Assembly: GCF_000717335.1 (NCBI RefSeq)
Contig: NZ_JNYZ01000033.1
Span: forward strand, 34,787-98,786
Direction of reading: 5' to 3'
Length of the DNA: 64,000 nucleotides
Origin: Amycolatopsis jejuensis
Lineage (GTDB): Bacteria; Actinomycetota; Actinomycetes; Mycobacteriales; Pseudonocardiaceae
Part shown: positions 36,397 to 43,918 of the stretch, piece by piece
How the letters are laid out: each line of letters opens with the position of its first letter
How positions within the stretch are numbered: position 1 is the first letter of the stretch
Notes under the pieces: generated by a model
Told to the model about the DNA's origin: nothing
Seen by the model: the letters and a program-made list of their open reading frames with translations, nothing else
Database searches by the model: none
Made by a program: the position numbers and the translations under genes

Positions 36397-38580
36397 CTAC
36401 CGCCAATCCCATTCCCAGCAGATTTCCATGATTGTCTTCGCTGTGGTGTCGGCCATTTCCGGAGACACGAACGGCGGGCCGAACACCGGCAGCGCCAGCG
36501 AACGGAGTACGTCCGCGCGTTGGCGCTGCCGGGTCCACCTCAGGAAGTCCGACGCGGCGAGCCGGACTTCGGCCGTGCCCGCGGGGTCGGGCGGCAGGTG
36601 GGTGCCGAGGCGGCGACGGCTTTCCGCGAGTTCCGGATCGACCCCCGACGACAGAAAGGTCACCACATAGCTGTCTTCCCCGCGGATGGTCCAGCTCCGG
36701 AGGTCCTCCTCGACCATCGTGGTCATCAGCGGGAGCAGTGTGGCGCGCAGCTGCGCCGGGTCCGCATCGAAGGCCACGTCGTCGACTGAATCCGGCGAGA
36801 GGGGCGGGGCGACGCGCTTCCGTCTGCCGCGCCCTTCGACCATCGTCACGGCACGAGCGGTCACGACAGCGGGCGACCACGACGGGATCGCGGCCAAGGC
36901 CCAACGGCGGTGGTCGACGTCCTCGATGTCGTTCGCGATCTGCCTTGCCTCGCGACGGAACTCCACCGGCAGCGTCGGGGCGACCACGGAGAAGGCGCGC
37001 TGCCGGGTGTTTTCGTCCTGCACAGTTTTCACGGCGTTGAGCGCGAACCCGGCCACCTTCCGGTGTGCCTCCGCGCCGAGCAGCGGGGACAGCGCAGCCA
37101 GGCCGATGGCACGTGCGTCGTGATCGTCGATCACGCGCAGGGAATCGAGTGCGGTTTCGAGCTGGTCGCGGCCGAGGTACGGCGTGACCTCACCGAGCTC
37201 CTTGAGCCGCGGGAGGTGCCAGCCGAGGTCGGCCATGTCCGGACGCGAGCTCAGCGCCCGGTCCAGCGCAGCCCGCATGGCGGCTGCCCGCTCGTCCTCG
37301 TCGAGAAGCGGCGCCACGACAAGCAGCGACGGCAGCTCCCACGAACCGTCTGTCGATCGAGCAGTCTCCAGTGCGATCTGCCGGAGAGTAGCGCGGCGAT
37401 CATCGGTCAGGCGTTGGGCCAGCGCGGTGAAGAGCTTGGCCCGCGCTTCCCGGTAGCTGTCGACGGCGGGGATGGCTCGCGCTGTCTCAATGGCGCGGTC
37501 AAGGTCGTCGCCGGTGAGAAACGGGACCGCCGCGGTCAACGCGGTGAGCTGAGCGAAGTCGGTTTCCGGGTAGTGGTAGTTCACGTCCAGACCGAGCGCC
37601 GTTTCGAGCGTCAGTGTCGCGACGTCCTGCCGGATGGGTTCGCTGAACCGGTCGATCGTGGCGGCGAGGGCTTCGGCGAGGTGGTAGTTGCTGCGGAGCG
37701 CGCGAAAGGCCGACAGCGCCTCGGTAAACAGCTGCGGCTCGACATCGCGTTCGGCGAGGGCGATCAGCGCGTACCCGCGTTCCTCCGGATCGGTTGTGGC
37801 GCGGGCGTGCTGCAGCGCCTGCTCCAGGTGCGCGCGGTCGAGACAGCCGACGGCCCGGGACCAGAGTTCAAGCTTGCGGCTTCTGATCGACGCGCCGATC
37901 GCGGGCAGCGCCTCGATCGCGACCGGCTGCCGCCCATCGTCCAGGAGCGGTGCCACCGCAACCAGCGCGAGGGCTTTTCCACGCAGGTCAACACTTCTGG
38001 CCGCCTGGAGCGCCTCCGCGGCCAGTTCCCCGTCGAGGTGCGAGGCAAGCAAGTCCAGCGCTTCGGCCCGATGAGCGGGTTCGACGGCGTGGACGGCGTC
38101 GAGGCCGACCCTGCGCGCCGCCTTCTGCTGCTGCGGGTCCAGCGCTCCGGCGGCGAGCAGACGGGCGACGAAACGGACCCGTTGCCGGGGATCGGGGACC
38201 CGCTGGGCGATGCTGAACGCCTGCGACGGTCCCATCGCGCCGTCCTCGATGGCCCGGACCGCAAGCTCGACCGCCACATTGCGGGACAGGCTGTTGATGC
38301 TGGTCCAGATGAGCGCGTACCGGACGCAGTCGGCGAGAGCGGTGTCCGGGGCCACCTCGACCGCCTGCTGGGCGATGTCCCAGGCGAGGGACAGGTCGGC
38401 AAGGTAGCCGTCGTAGCCGGGGTGATCGGCCGCGAACCGGGCCTGCATCCATTCGTCGCCGGCGAAAAGCCGGCGCAGCCGGTCGTGGTCACCGGCGGCG
38501 GCGAGGTGCGGCGCGAGGGAGTCCAGCAGGTACCGGGCCCGCTCGGGGTCCAGGGCCGCCAATCGCTCGTGCAGCGGCAC
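36397..38580 (-). CDS. Helical-repeat (HEAT/TPR-like) protein of the NTPase island
   Basis: A 727-residue soluble protein built of helix pairs with a recurring pattern such as R-G-x-A-L-(IV)-A-(LV)-A-P-L-L and A-L-x-A-(AIV)-(RP). Examples are RGKALALVAVAPLLDDGRQ, RGYALIALAERDVEPQLF and ARAIGLAALSPLLGAEAHR. This is a solenoid typical of sensor or scaffold modules. The last ~110 residues (SWTIRGEDSYVVTFLSSGVDPELAESRRRL) are less repetitive. It starts at GTG 38580 behind GGGG; GTG 38586 and 38589 are alternatives. It lies 43 bp behind the 146-residue gene on the same strand, so they form an operon. Family not recognised. Confidence 0.7.
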   Translation of the reverse strand: MPLHERLAALDPERARYLLDSLAPHLAAAGDHDRLRRLFAGDEWMQARFAADHPGYDGYLADLSLAWDIAQQAVEVAPDTALADCVRYALIWTSINSLSRNVAVELAVRAIEDGAMGPSQAFSIAQRVPDPRQRVRFVARLLAAGALDPQQQKAARRVGLDAVHAVEPAHRAEALDLLASHLDGELAAEALQAARSVDLRGKALALVAVAPLLDDGRQPVAIEALPAIGASIRSRKLELWSRAVGCLDRAHLEQALQHARATTDPEERGYALIALAERDVEPQLFTEALSAFRALRSNYHLAEALAATIDRFSEPIRQDVATLTLETALGLDVNYHYPETDFAQLTALTAAVPFLTGDDLDRAIETARAIPAVDSYREARAKLFTALAQRLTDDRRATLRQIALETARSTDGSWELPSLLVVAPLLDEDERAAAMRAALDRALSSRPDMADLGWHLPRLKELGEVTPYLGRDQLETALDSLRVIDDHDARAIGLAALSPLLGAEAHRKVAGFALNAVKTVQDENTRQRAFSVVAPTLPVEFRREARQIANDIEDVDHRRWALAAIPSWSPAVVTARAVTMVEGRGRRKRVAPPLSPDSVDDVAFDADPAQLRATLLPLMTTMVEEDLRSWTIRGEDSYVVTFLSSGVDPELAESRRRLGTHLPPDPAGTAEVRLAASDFLRWTRQRQRADVLRSLALPVFGPPFVSPEMADTTAKTIMEICWEWDWR

Positions 38581-38623
38581 AGTCACCACCCCGGAAGTTC
38601 GTCGCAGCGATGGTGGGCTGTCG

Positions 38624-39064
38624 TTACAGCGGAATTCCCAGCAGGTTGGCGACGACCTGGGCACCGCCGACCAGCGGACCGAGCGCGGCGGCGATGCGGC
38701 CCATCGACTGGGCCAGCTTCGTCCCCTCCTCGACCGTCACGTTCGCCTTGCGCAACGTGTCGCCGACCTTTTCGAGGCCGGAGGTCACAGCCGGGCCGTC
38801 GACAGTCTCTTCGGTGACACCGCCCAGCGCGTTCCCGGTTGCCGTCTGCGCCTCGATGCGCTGGTCACGGCTCAGATCCGCGTCGGCCAAAGCGTCGTAG
38901 AGATCGTTGAGCGCGGCGCGGAGCGCATCCGCGTCGACGTCGCTGGCACCGGTGATGTTGTTTCCCGTGACCTTGGCCGAGGCATTGCGGCCGACGGCCA
39001 CCCCCTGAGCCGACGTGATGTCACCGACGGTGATGTTGTCGCCGTTGCCGCGACCGTCTTCCAT
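38624..39064 (-). CDS. 146-residue protein sharing a GRN motif with the divergent NTPase
   Basis: Starts at ATG 39064 with AGGAG nine bases before. Residues 8-36 are a Gly/Asn/Ile-rich beta-type segment, GDNITVGDITSAQGVAVGRN followed by ASAKVTGNNI. The rest is helical (DALRAALNDLYDALADADLSRDQRIEAQ) and ends in a hydrophobic helix, AAALGPLVGGAQVVANLLGI, which could insert into membranes or pack in an assembly. The motif VGDITSAQGVAVGRN (13-27) recurs as VGDISQATGIAIGRN in the NTPase encoded divergently 107 bp away. The two proteins are otherwise dissimilar. A docking or co-assembly role is inferred. It is probably co-transcribed with the helical-repeat gene. Confidence 0.7.
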   Translation of the reverse strand: MEDGRGNGDNITVGDITSAQGVAVGRNASAKVTGNNITGASDVDADALRAALNDLYDALADADLSRDQRIEAQTATGNALGGVTEETVDGPAVTSGLEKVGDTLRKANVTVEEGTKLAQSMGRIAAALGPLVGGAQVVANLLGIPL

Positions 39065-39171
39065 CCGGGCACTCCTACGACCTACGCTCGGTGAACGCTC
39101 AGGAACCCCAACATAACACCGCGCAAGCTTCATCCGGTACAACCTGGCGAACCGAGACAGGGAGCGATGCG
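39065..39171. promoter_or_regulatory. Divergent promoter region of the NTPase island
   Basis: Only 107 bp separate the starts of the 146-residue gene (minus) and the NTPase gene (plus), so both promoters must lie here or overlap the genes. I see no convincing -35/-10 pair or palindrome. The plus-strand end carries AGGGAG seven bases before ATG 39172. Confidence 0.4.
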
Positions 39172-40563
39172 ATGGAGCCGGTGGACCGGCACGAGGCCGC
39201 CGACGAGATCCGCCGGCTGTGCACCGAGGCGGACACCGAGGCCGACCGGACCCTGCTGCGTGATCTCGGGGACGCGATCTCCGTCGGCGACATCTCGCAG
39301 GCCACCGGAATCGCCATCGGCCGCAACATCCGCCAGGTGGTCAACAGGTTCGAGCTTTCGCCGGGCGCGGTTGCCGCACTGATCGACTTCCGGGCCGATC
39401 TCGGCCGGTCGTTCGGCATCGACGCTTCGCAGTACCGGCTCGGGGCACTTCTCGCCGAGAAAACCCGCGGTTTCGTCGGCCGCGAGCACATTTTCCGCGC
39501 CGTCGATCAGTTTTTCCGGACGCATTCCAGTGGCTATTTCGTCGTCCATGGCCCGCCTGGCGCGGGTAAAAGCGCATTCCTCGCCGAATATGTCCGCCGC
39601 TCCGGTTGCCTGGCGCACGTCAACAGCCGCGGATTGGGCGTCACGAGCGCGGCGCAGTTCATCGAGAACATTTCCGCACAGATCATCGCCGACGCCGGAT
39701 TACCGTACGCCGCATTGCCGGCCGGAGCCACCGCCGACGGCGCATTCCTGCTGAAGATCCTGGAAGAGGCGCGGCACCGGCTCGGCGCCGACGAGCGGCT
39801 GGTCATCGCGGTCGACGCCCTCGACGAGGCCACCGCGTCGGATCGGGACGGCGCCAACATCCTGTTCCTGCCACCAGTTCTCCCGGACGGGGTGTACTTC
39901 GTCCTGACCCGCCGCGACGCGGACATCCCGCTGGTCGCCCAGGCGCCCATCGGCACGCTGGACATCAGCGACTACCCGGACGAGAACACGTCCGACACCC
40001 GGCAGTACGTGCGAAAAGCATTGACGCGACCGCGTCTCCGGACCTGGGTGTCGACGAGATCCCTCGACGAGAGCGATTTCATCGCGGCACTCGCCGAACT
40101 CAGCGAGAACAATTTCATGTACCTGTTCCACGTGCTTCCCGAAATCGAATCGGGGGTCTACCGTGATCTGGCCATCGAACAATTACCGGTCGGGCTGGTA
40201 GGTTATTACGAAGACCACTGGGTCCGGATGGGAATGGCGGTCAAGCCGCTTCCGCGCGTCAAGCTGCGGCTGATCTACCTCCTCGGTGAAGCACGTAAAC
40301 CCATTTCGCGCCGGCTGCTGTCCGAGCTGGCCACCGACCCCGCGATCCGCGCAGACGAGATCGACGTGCAGGAGGTACTCGACGAGTGGCTGCAGTTCCT
40401 GCTCGAAGACCGCCTCGACGACCACCCGCGGTACAGCATCTACCACACCAGCTTCCGCGACTTCCTCCACCGGAAGGACATCGTCCAAGCCGCCGGGGTG
40501 ACCATCGAGGGAATCCACCGGCTGATCGCCGACAATCTCTGGACGAGCGTGTTCGAGACCTGA
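39172..40563 (+). CDS. Compact STAND/NACHT-type NTPase with N-terminal GRN motif
   Basis: A 463-residue signal-transduction ATPase. Residues 38-52 read VGDISQATGIAIGRN. FVGRE near 98 marks the start of the NTPase domain. Walker A is GPPGAGKS (127-134), and Walker B is LVIAVDALDEA with D215, D218 and E219. The arginine-finger/sensor region is VYFVLTRRDADIPL, and the winged-helix part ends YSIYHTSFRDFLHRKDI. Most STAND proteins continue with WD40, TPR or HEAT sensor repeats; this one stops about 30 residues later. The helical-repeat protein encoded divergently may supply that function. I chose ATG 39172 because AGGGAG precedes it; a GTG at 39091 is also in frame. Confidence 0.8.
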   Translation: MEPVDRHEAADEIRRLCTEADTEADRTLLRDLGDAISVGDISQATGIAIGRNIRQVVNRFELSPGAVAALIDFRADLGRSFGIDASQYRLGALLAEKTRGFVGREHIFRAVDQFFRTHSSGYFVVHGPPGAGKSAFLAEYVRRSGCLAHVNSRGLGVTSAAQFIENISAQIIADAGLPYAALPAGATADGAFLLKILEEARHRLGADERLVIAVDALDEATASDRDGANILFLPPVLPDGVYFVLTRRDADIPLVAQAPIGTLDISDYPDENTSDTRQYVRKALTRPRLRTWVSTRSLDESDFIAALAELSENNFMYLFHVLPEIESGVYRDLAIEQLPVGLVGYYEDHWVRMGMAVKPLPRVKLRLIYLLGEARKPISRRLLSELATDPAIRADEIDVQEVLDEWLQFLLEDRLDDHPRYSIYHTSFRDFLHRKDIVQAAGVTIEGIHRLIADNLWTSVFET

Positions 40564-40570
40564 GCAGTGG

Positions 40571-41020
40571 TCACATGTCTCGTCGCCGGACCGGTAATGC
40601 CCACAGCAGCGCGACAACGGCGGCGATCACGCCGACATGGAAGACCCACTCGATGACCAGCAAGCCTTCGGGCCGCATCCCGTGGTGCACGTGGAGGGCT
40701 CCGTGCGGCATCCACGACGCGAGCAGCCAGACGCTGGCCAGCCATGCGGTACCGGCGTGGGCCGCGGCGCCGAACCAGCGGCGGCCGGTGAACAGGATGG
40801 CCAGGCCGGCGCCGAAGGCCAGGTTCTCGATCATGCGCTCGGCGACGAGACCGCCCAGGACCGCTCCCGACGGCGCCGGGATGTCCGGCGTGGGCGCCCA
40901 GAACCCGCCGAGCGGTCCGGTCGGGCCGAACAGGACCGCCGCGGCGGTACCCGCGACCGCGACTGCGCCGAAACGGAGCAAGCCGCGCAGCGCCGGGCCC
41001 GCCGGTGCGACGCCGATCAT
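40571..41020 (-). CDS. Small integral membrane protein with His-rich segment
   Basis: A 149-residue protein with about four predicted membrane helices: LLRFGAVAVAGTAAAVLFG, ENLAFGAGLAILF, TAWLASVWLLASWM and WVFHVGVIAAVVALLWALP. A short loop carries several histidines (PHGALHVHHGM), which could bind a metal or haem. I do not recognise the family. It overlaps the upstream 97-residue gene by four bases (ATGA) and so forms an operon with it. Its stop lies only 7 bp from the end of the NTPase gene. Confidence 0.65.
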   Translation of the reverse strand: MIGVAPAGPALRGLLRFGAVAVAGTAAAVLFGPTGPLGGFWAPTPDIPAPSGAVLGGLVAERMIENLAFGAGLAILFTGRRWFGAAAHAGTAWLASVWLLASWMPHGALHVHHGMRPEGLLVIEWVFHVGVIAAVVALLWALPVRRRDM

Positions 41021-41310
41021 CGGAGCGATCGCTGTTCGAGGACGTCGTGGACCTGCGGGGTGCCGTGGTCCGCGAGTACGGCCTGCGACTGCGGGGTCCG
41101 CCAGATCTTCGCGAGCACTTCGATGAAGCCTCGTGCCTCGTCGCGGGTCGTGAAGTCCAGGTCGACGTCGATCCGGCTCGGGTCCTCCGCGGGCCGCGTG
41201 ATGCGGTAGGCCAGCACTCCGCCGTCGCGGCGGACGCGGTCGAACTTGTCGAACGCGGCCTTCCAGAGCTCGTAGTCCTCGACCTTGTTGCCGATGTGCA
41301 GGGTGTGCAT
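41017..41310 (-). CDS. Small dimeric alpha-beta barrel-like protein (97 aa)
   Basis: A 97-residue protein, MHTLHIGNKVEDYELWKAAF, then ILAYRITR-type strands and DEARGFIEVLAKIWRTPQSQAVLADHGTPQVHDVLEQ. The pattern (strand, two helices, strand, Phe/Trp cluster) is that of ABM/cyclase-like dimeric ferredoxin-fold proteins. These include small monooxygenases and binding proteins. GAGGA lies just before the ATG. It heads a two-gene operon with the membrane protein, divergent from the LuxR regulator, which may control it. Confidence 0.6.
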   Translation of the reverse strand: MHTLHIGNKVEDYELWKAAFDKFDRVRRDGGVLAYRITRPAEDPSRIDVDLDFTTRDEARGFIEVLAKIWRTPQSQAVLADHGTPQVHDVLEQRSLR

Positions 41311-41420
41311 GGGGTCCTCCTCGGGCCGGAAATTCCGCTGCGTCGAGCCTCGGCCACCGGGCTCGCGGTGCCCATCCCGGATTCTGGGGATTTTCCGGGC
41401 GCCCGACGTAGACTCGATCG

Positions 41421-42482
41421 GTGTCCATCCGGATGGCCGCGCCGGACCGCATCGAGCGGCTGTGCGCTGCCCCGCTCAGCGCGAAGGCGTTGCGCGAGCA
41501 GGTGCTGACCGAGCTTCGCGCGGCGCTGCCGTTCGACGCCCACGTATGGCTGCTGACCGACCCGGTCTCACGGGTCGGGACCTCACCGCTGGCCGACGTG
41601 CCCGGCCTGGCCTGGCCACGGCTGCCGCACCTCGGCCGGTGGCGCTACCTGACCCGGGTCAATCGCTGGTCCGACCTGATGGACGCGCGGACCCCGGTGG
41701 CGTCACTGCACGACACCACCGGCGGCGACCTCGCCCGTTCGCCGCTGTGGCGGGAAGCCTTGCGCGCGCTCGGTGTCATCGACGTCCTGACCGCGGTGTT
41801 CTGGGACCGTTTCGGCTGCTGGGCCTGGCTCGACCTCTGGCGCTACGCACCTGCGCCGCCGTTCACCGCGGTCGAGCGAACCGTCCTCGCCACGATCACC
41901 GGCACGGTCACCGCGGGCCTTCGCCGCGCGCAGGCCCGCACGTTCGCCGACCAGACCCCCGCGGACGGCGTCACCGGCCCCGCCGTGCTCATGCTGACGC
42001 CCGACCTGCAGGTGCGCGCCCAGACCCCGACCGCAGTCGAAGCACTGCACCGGCTCAACCCGCCCGACGACCCGATCCCGGCCGTACCGGCCGCGGCCTA
42101 CAACGTGGCCGCCGCCCTCCTCGCCGCCGAACACGGCGTCCCGGTCGGACCGCCCTGGTCACGAGTCCACTTCGGACACGGCCGCTGGCTGACCTTGCGC
42201 GCCGCGCGAATCGCACCGAGCAGCGGCGAAGGCGACATCGCCGTCAGCCTCGAAGCCAGCACACCATCAGAACGGCTAGAAGTGTTCGCACTGGCACACG
42301 GACTCAGCAACCGCGAACGGCAAGTCCTCACCGACCTCGCCACCGGCGCCGGAACCCGCACCCTCGCCGAGCGCCTGATCGTCTCCGAGCACACGGTCAA
42401 CGACCACGTGAAGGCTGTTCTCGCGAAAACCGGCTCCGCCACCCGCCAAGTACTGCTCTCCCGCATCGCCGGCACCGGCTGA
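41421..42482 (+). CDS. LuxR-family transcriptional regulator
   Basis: A regulator of about 353 residues with a GAF/PAS-like sensing region over most of its length and a C-terminal LuxR helix-turn-helix: LSNRERQVLTDLATGAGTRTLAERLIVSEHTVNDHVKAVLAKTGSATR. This C-terminal region is the canonical four-helix DNA-binding domain. The start is GTG 41421 or ATG 41433. A TAGACT box seven bases before the GTG would give a leaderless transcript. It is divergent from the 41017/40571 operon across about 110 bp and is the obvious candidate to regulate it. Confidence 0.85.
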   Translation: MSIRMAAPDRIERLCAAPLSAKALREQVLTELRAALPFDAHVWLLTDPVSRVGTSPLADVPGLAWPRLPHLGRWRYLTRVNRWSDLMDARTPVASLHDTTGGDLARSPLWREALRALGVIDVLTAVFWDRFGCWAWLDLWRYAPAPPFTAVERTVLATITGTVTAGLRRAQARTFADQTPADGVTGPAVLMLTPDLQVRAQTPTAVEALHRLNPPDDPIPAVPAAAYNVAAALLAAEHGVPVGPPWSRVHFGHGRWLTLRAARIAPSSGEGDIAVSLEASTPSERLEVFALAHGLSNRERQVLTDLATGAGTRTLAERLIVSEHTVNDHVKAVLAKTGSATRQVLLSRIAGTG

Positions 42483-42499
42483 CCCACCCCGCTCCCCGA

Positions 42500-42679
42500 T
42501 CAAGCAACGATCACCGTGCAGTGGTGACGCCCGAGGCAGGAGGACCGGCGACCGCCGTCACGTAGCGGAGTGCCGGGGCCTGCAGGTGCGTCGACGACCG
42601 ACTCGTCGAACGGTCTCATCCCGGTACGGACATCGATCTCCACTGACGTATCCGAGTACACCTCTGCCGCAGAACTCAT
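42500..42679 (-). CDS. Possible truncated small ORF (59 aa)
   Basis: ATG 42679 is preceded by AAAGGGG at a good distance and begins MSSAAEVYSDTSVEIDVRTG, then MRPFDESVVDAPAG, which reads like the acidic N-terminus of a real protein. After about 38 codons the composition turns random (RDGGRRSSCLGRHH) until the stop at 42500. It diverges from the TetR-like fragment at 42707, as a TetR target gene would. I read it as the surviving 5' end of a gene whose remainder has been lost. Confidence 0.3.
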   Translation of the reverse strand: MSSAAEVYSDTSVEIDVRTGMRPFDESVVDAPAGPGTPLRDGGRRSSCLGRHHCTVIVA

Positions 42680-42706
42680 GGCGTCCCCTTTCCCGATTTT
42701 GGAAGA

Positions 42707-43142
42707 GTGGAAGCCGTACTGCTCGACGCCGCCTGGGACGAACTCGCCGAATCCGGTTACGCCACACTCACTTTCGACGCGGTCGCCCGGCGCGCACGCA
42801 CCAGCCGTTCCGTGCTCTACCGCCGCTGGACCGCCAAGGACGCCTTCGTCCGCGACGTGATGGCCCGGGCCGCCGACCGGTTCCCCTCACCGATCCCGCC
42901 ACCGGCACCCACCGCGCGGCCCGAGGTAGGGGCCATGGGCGAAAAAGTCCTCATCTCGACCAAAACCAGCCTCCCCATCGACGAAGTACTGGCCACCCTC
43001 GACGATCTCGTGCGCACCGGCCAGATCCGATATCTCGGAGTGTCCAGCTTCTCCGGATGGCAGCTGATGAAATCGCTCGCCGTCGCCGACCGGCGGCACC
43101 TCCCCCGCCACGCCGCCCACCAGGTCAGCTACTCCCTGGCGC
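42707..43142 (+). pseudogene. TetR helix-turn-helix fragment fused to aldo/keto reductase remnants
   Basis: A single open frame joins two unrelated fragments. Residues 1-66 (VLLDAAWDELAESGYATLTFDAVARRARTSRSVLYRRWTAKDAFV) are a TetR DNA-binding domain without its ligand domain. From 42938 the frame reads GEKVLISTKTSL and then DEVLATLDDLVRTGQIRYLGVSSFSGWQLMKSLAVADR to AHQVSYSL. This is the middle of an aldo/keto reductase with the segment between STKTSL and the DEVL block missing. The frame then continues without homology to 43555. It is a fusion created by deletions in a decaying region. Confidence 0.75.
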
Positions 43143-43180
43143 GCGGCAAACCCAACAGCTCCTTCCGCACCGCTGAACCC

Positions 43181-43212
43181 GGTGGGGCCGCCCCGGTACG
43201 AACGGCCCCACC
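43181..43212. terminator. Hairpin inside the degenerate region
   Basis: A perfect 10-bp stem (GGTGGGGCCG / CGGCCCCACC) with a 12-base loop. A minus-strand frame with a hydrophobic, protein-like end (TTTRLATVSVLVLLGVQTWYQR) stops at 43225, just ahead of it, so it may be the terminator of a small or truncated minus-strand gene. The only start I can offer for that frame is TTG 43356 (43 codons), which is weak. Confidence 0.5.
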
Positions 43213-43918
43213 GCCGGTGACCTGTCAGCGCTGGTACCAGGTTTGGACGCCCAGCAGCACCAGCACCGAGACTGTCGCCAGCCGGGTCGTCGTCAGCCGC
43301 ACCTTTCCCGTGACGCTGACGGTGATCCCGCCTCTTTCCGCCTTTTTCTGTTTCAAGGCAACCCCGCCCTTCGATTCCTCGCCGCCGAGGACGACTTCCC
43401 CGGCGGCCGCGCGGGAAACTCGAATCAGGAGCCCCTCGAAGCCTAGTGCGCGACCTGCCCCTGCCGGTGGTGTCGATGCCGGGCAGCACCATCGGCAGGG
43501 CGGCGGGGACAGGGCGTTTGCCGTCGCCTCCGCTGGTCACGGCCACTGCAGATGATGTCGACCTCACGGTCGGAGCAGGACGCGCATTCGGCACTATGAC
43601 CTGCTGACCAGGCAACTACCGCTACCGAAGACGTCGCCGGACATCTCCCTGGCCCGGATGAGGACGTCATCCGCTACCTCACGGTTGTCGGGCAGGTTCT
43701 CCCAGGTCAGCTGGCAGCGGACGGGTCGCGCCGTCCATTTCGATCTGCATCGACGACTCGACGACCACTCCCGGACGGAGAGATCGCCGACCCGCAGAGC
43801 CCGGCGGCAGTCAGCAACGGCATGTCGTCGGTAACCACCTCGACCACCGTGGTCTCCGGAACTTTCCACCCGGTGGCGACACCATCGCGTGGCCCTGGAC
43901 GGCTGCACCCCGCACGCG
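43213..43918. other. Degenerate non-coding stretch with gene debris
   Basis: No intact gene. On the minus strand around 43700-43880 the translation contains PETTVVEVVTDDMPLL and, in another frame, VVESSMQIEMDG. The first recalls the N-terminal region of the large bacterial NAD-specific glutamate dehydrogenase (VVEVVTDDMPFLVDS), and the second a later block of the same protein. This suggests a heavily deleted fragment of that gene. The identification rests on one short motif and is weak. Confidence 0.35.

Noticed and set aside
36155..38817. Plus-strand frames opposite the helical-repeat gene (for example 36910-38817)
   Set aside because: The minus-strand frame shows regular helical repeats and good actinobacterial codon use. 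The plus-strand ones are Gly/Arg/Val-rich shadows.
43225..43356. A 43-codon minus-strand ORF with a hydrophobic end just before a hairpin
   Set aside because: The only start is a weakly supported TTG and there is no family match. It was noted under the hairpin instead of being called a gene.
43594..43908. Minus-strand ORF of 104 codons as a real gene
   Set aside because: The translation changes character between frames and has no ribosome-binding site. It is better read as a shard of a larger gene.
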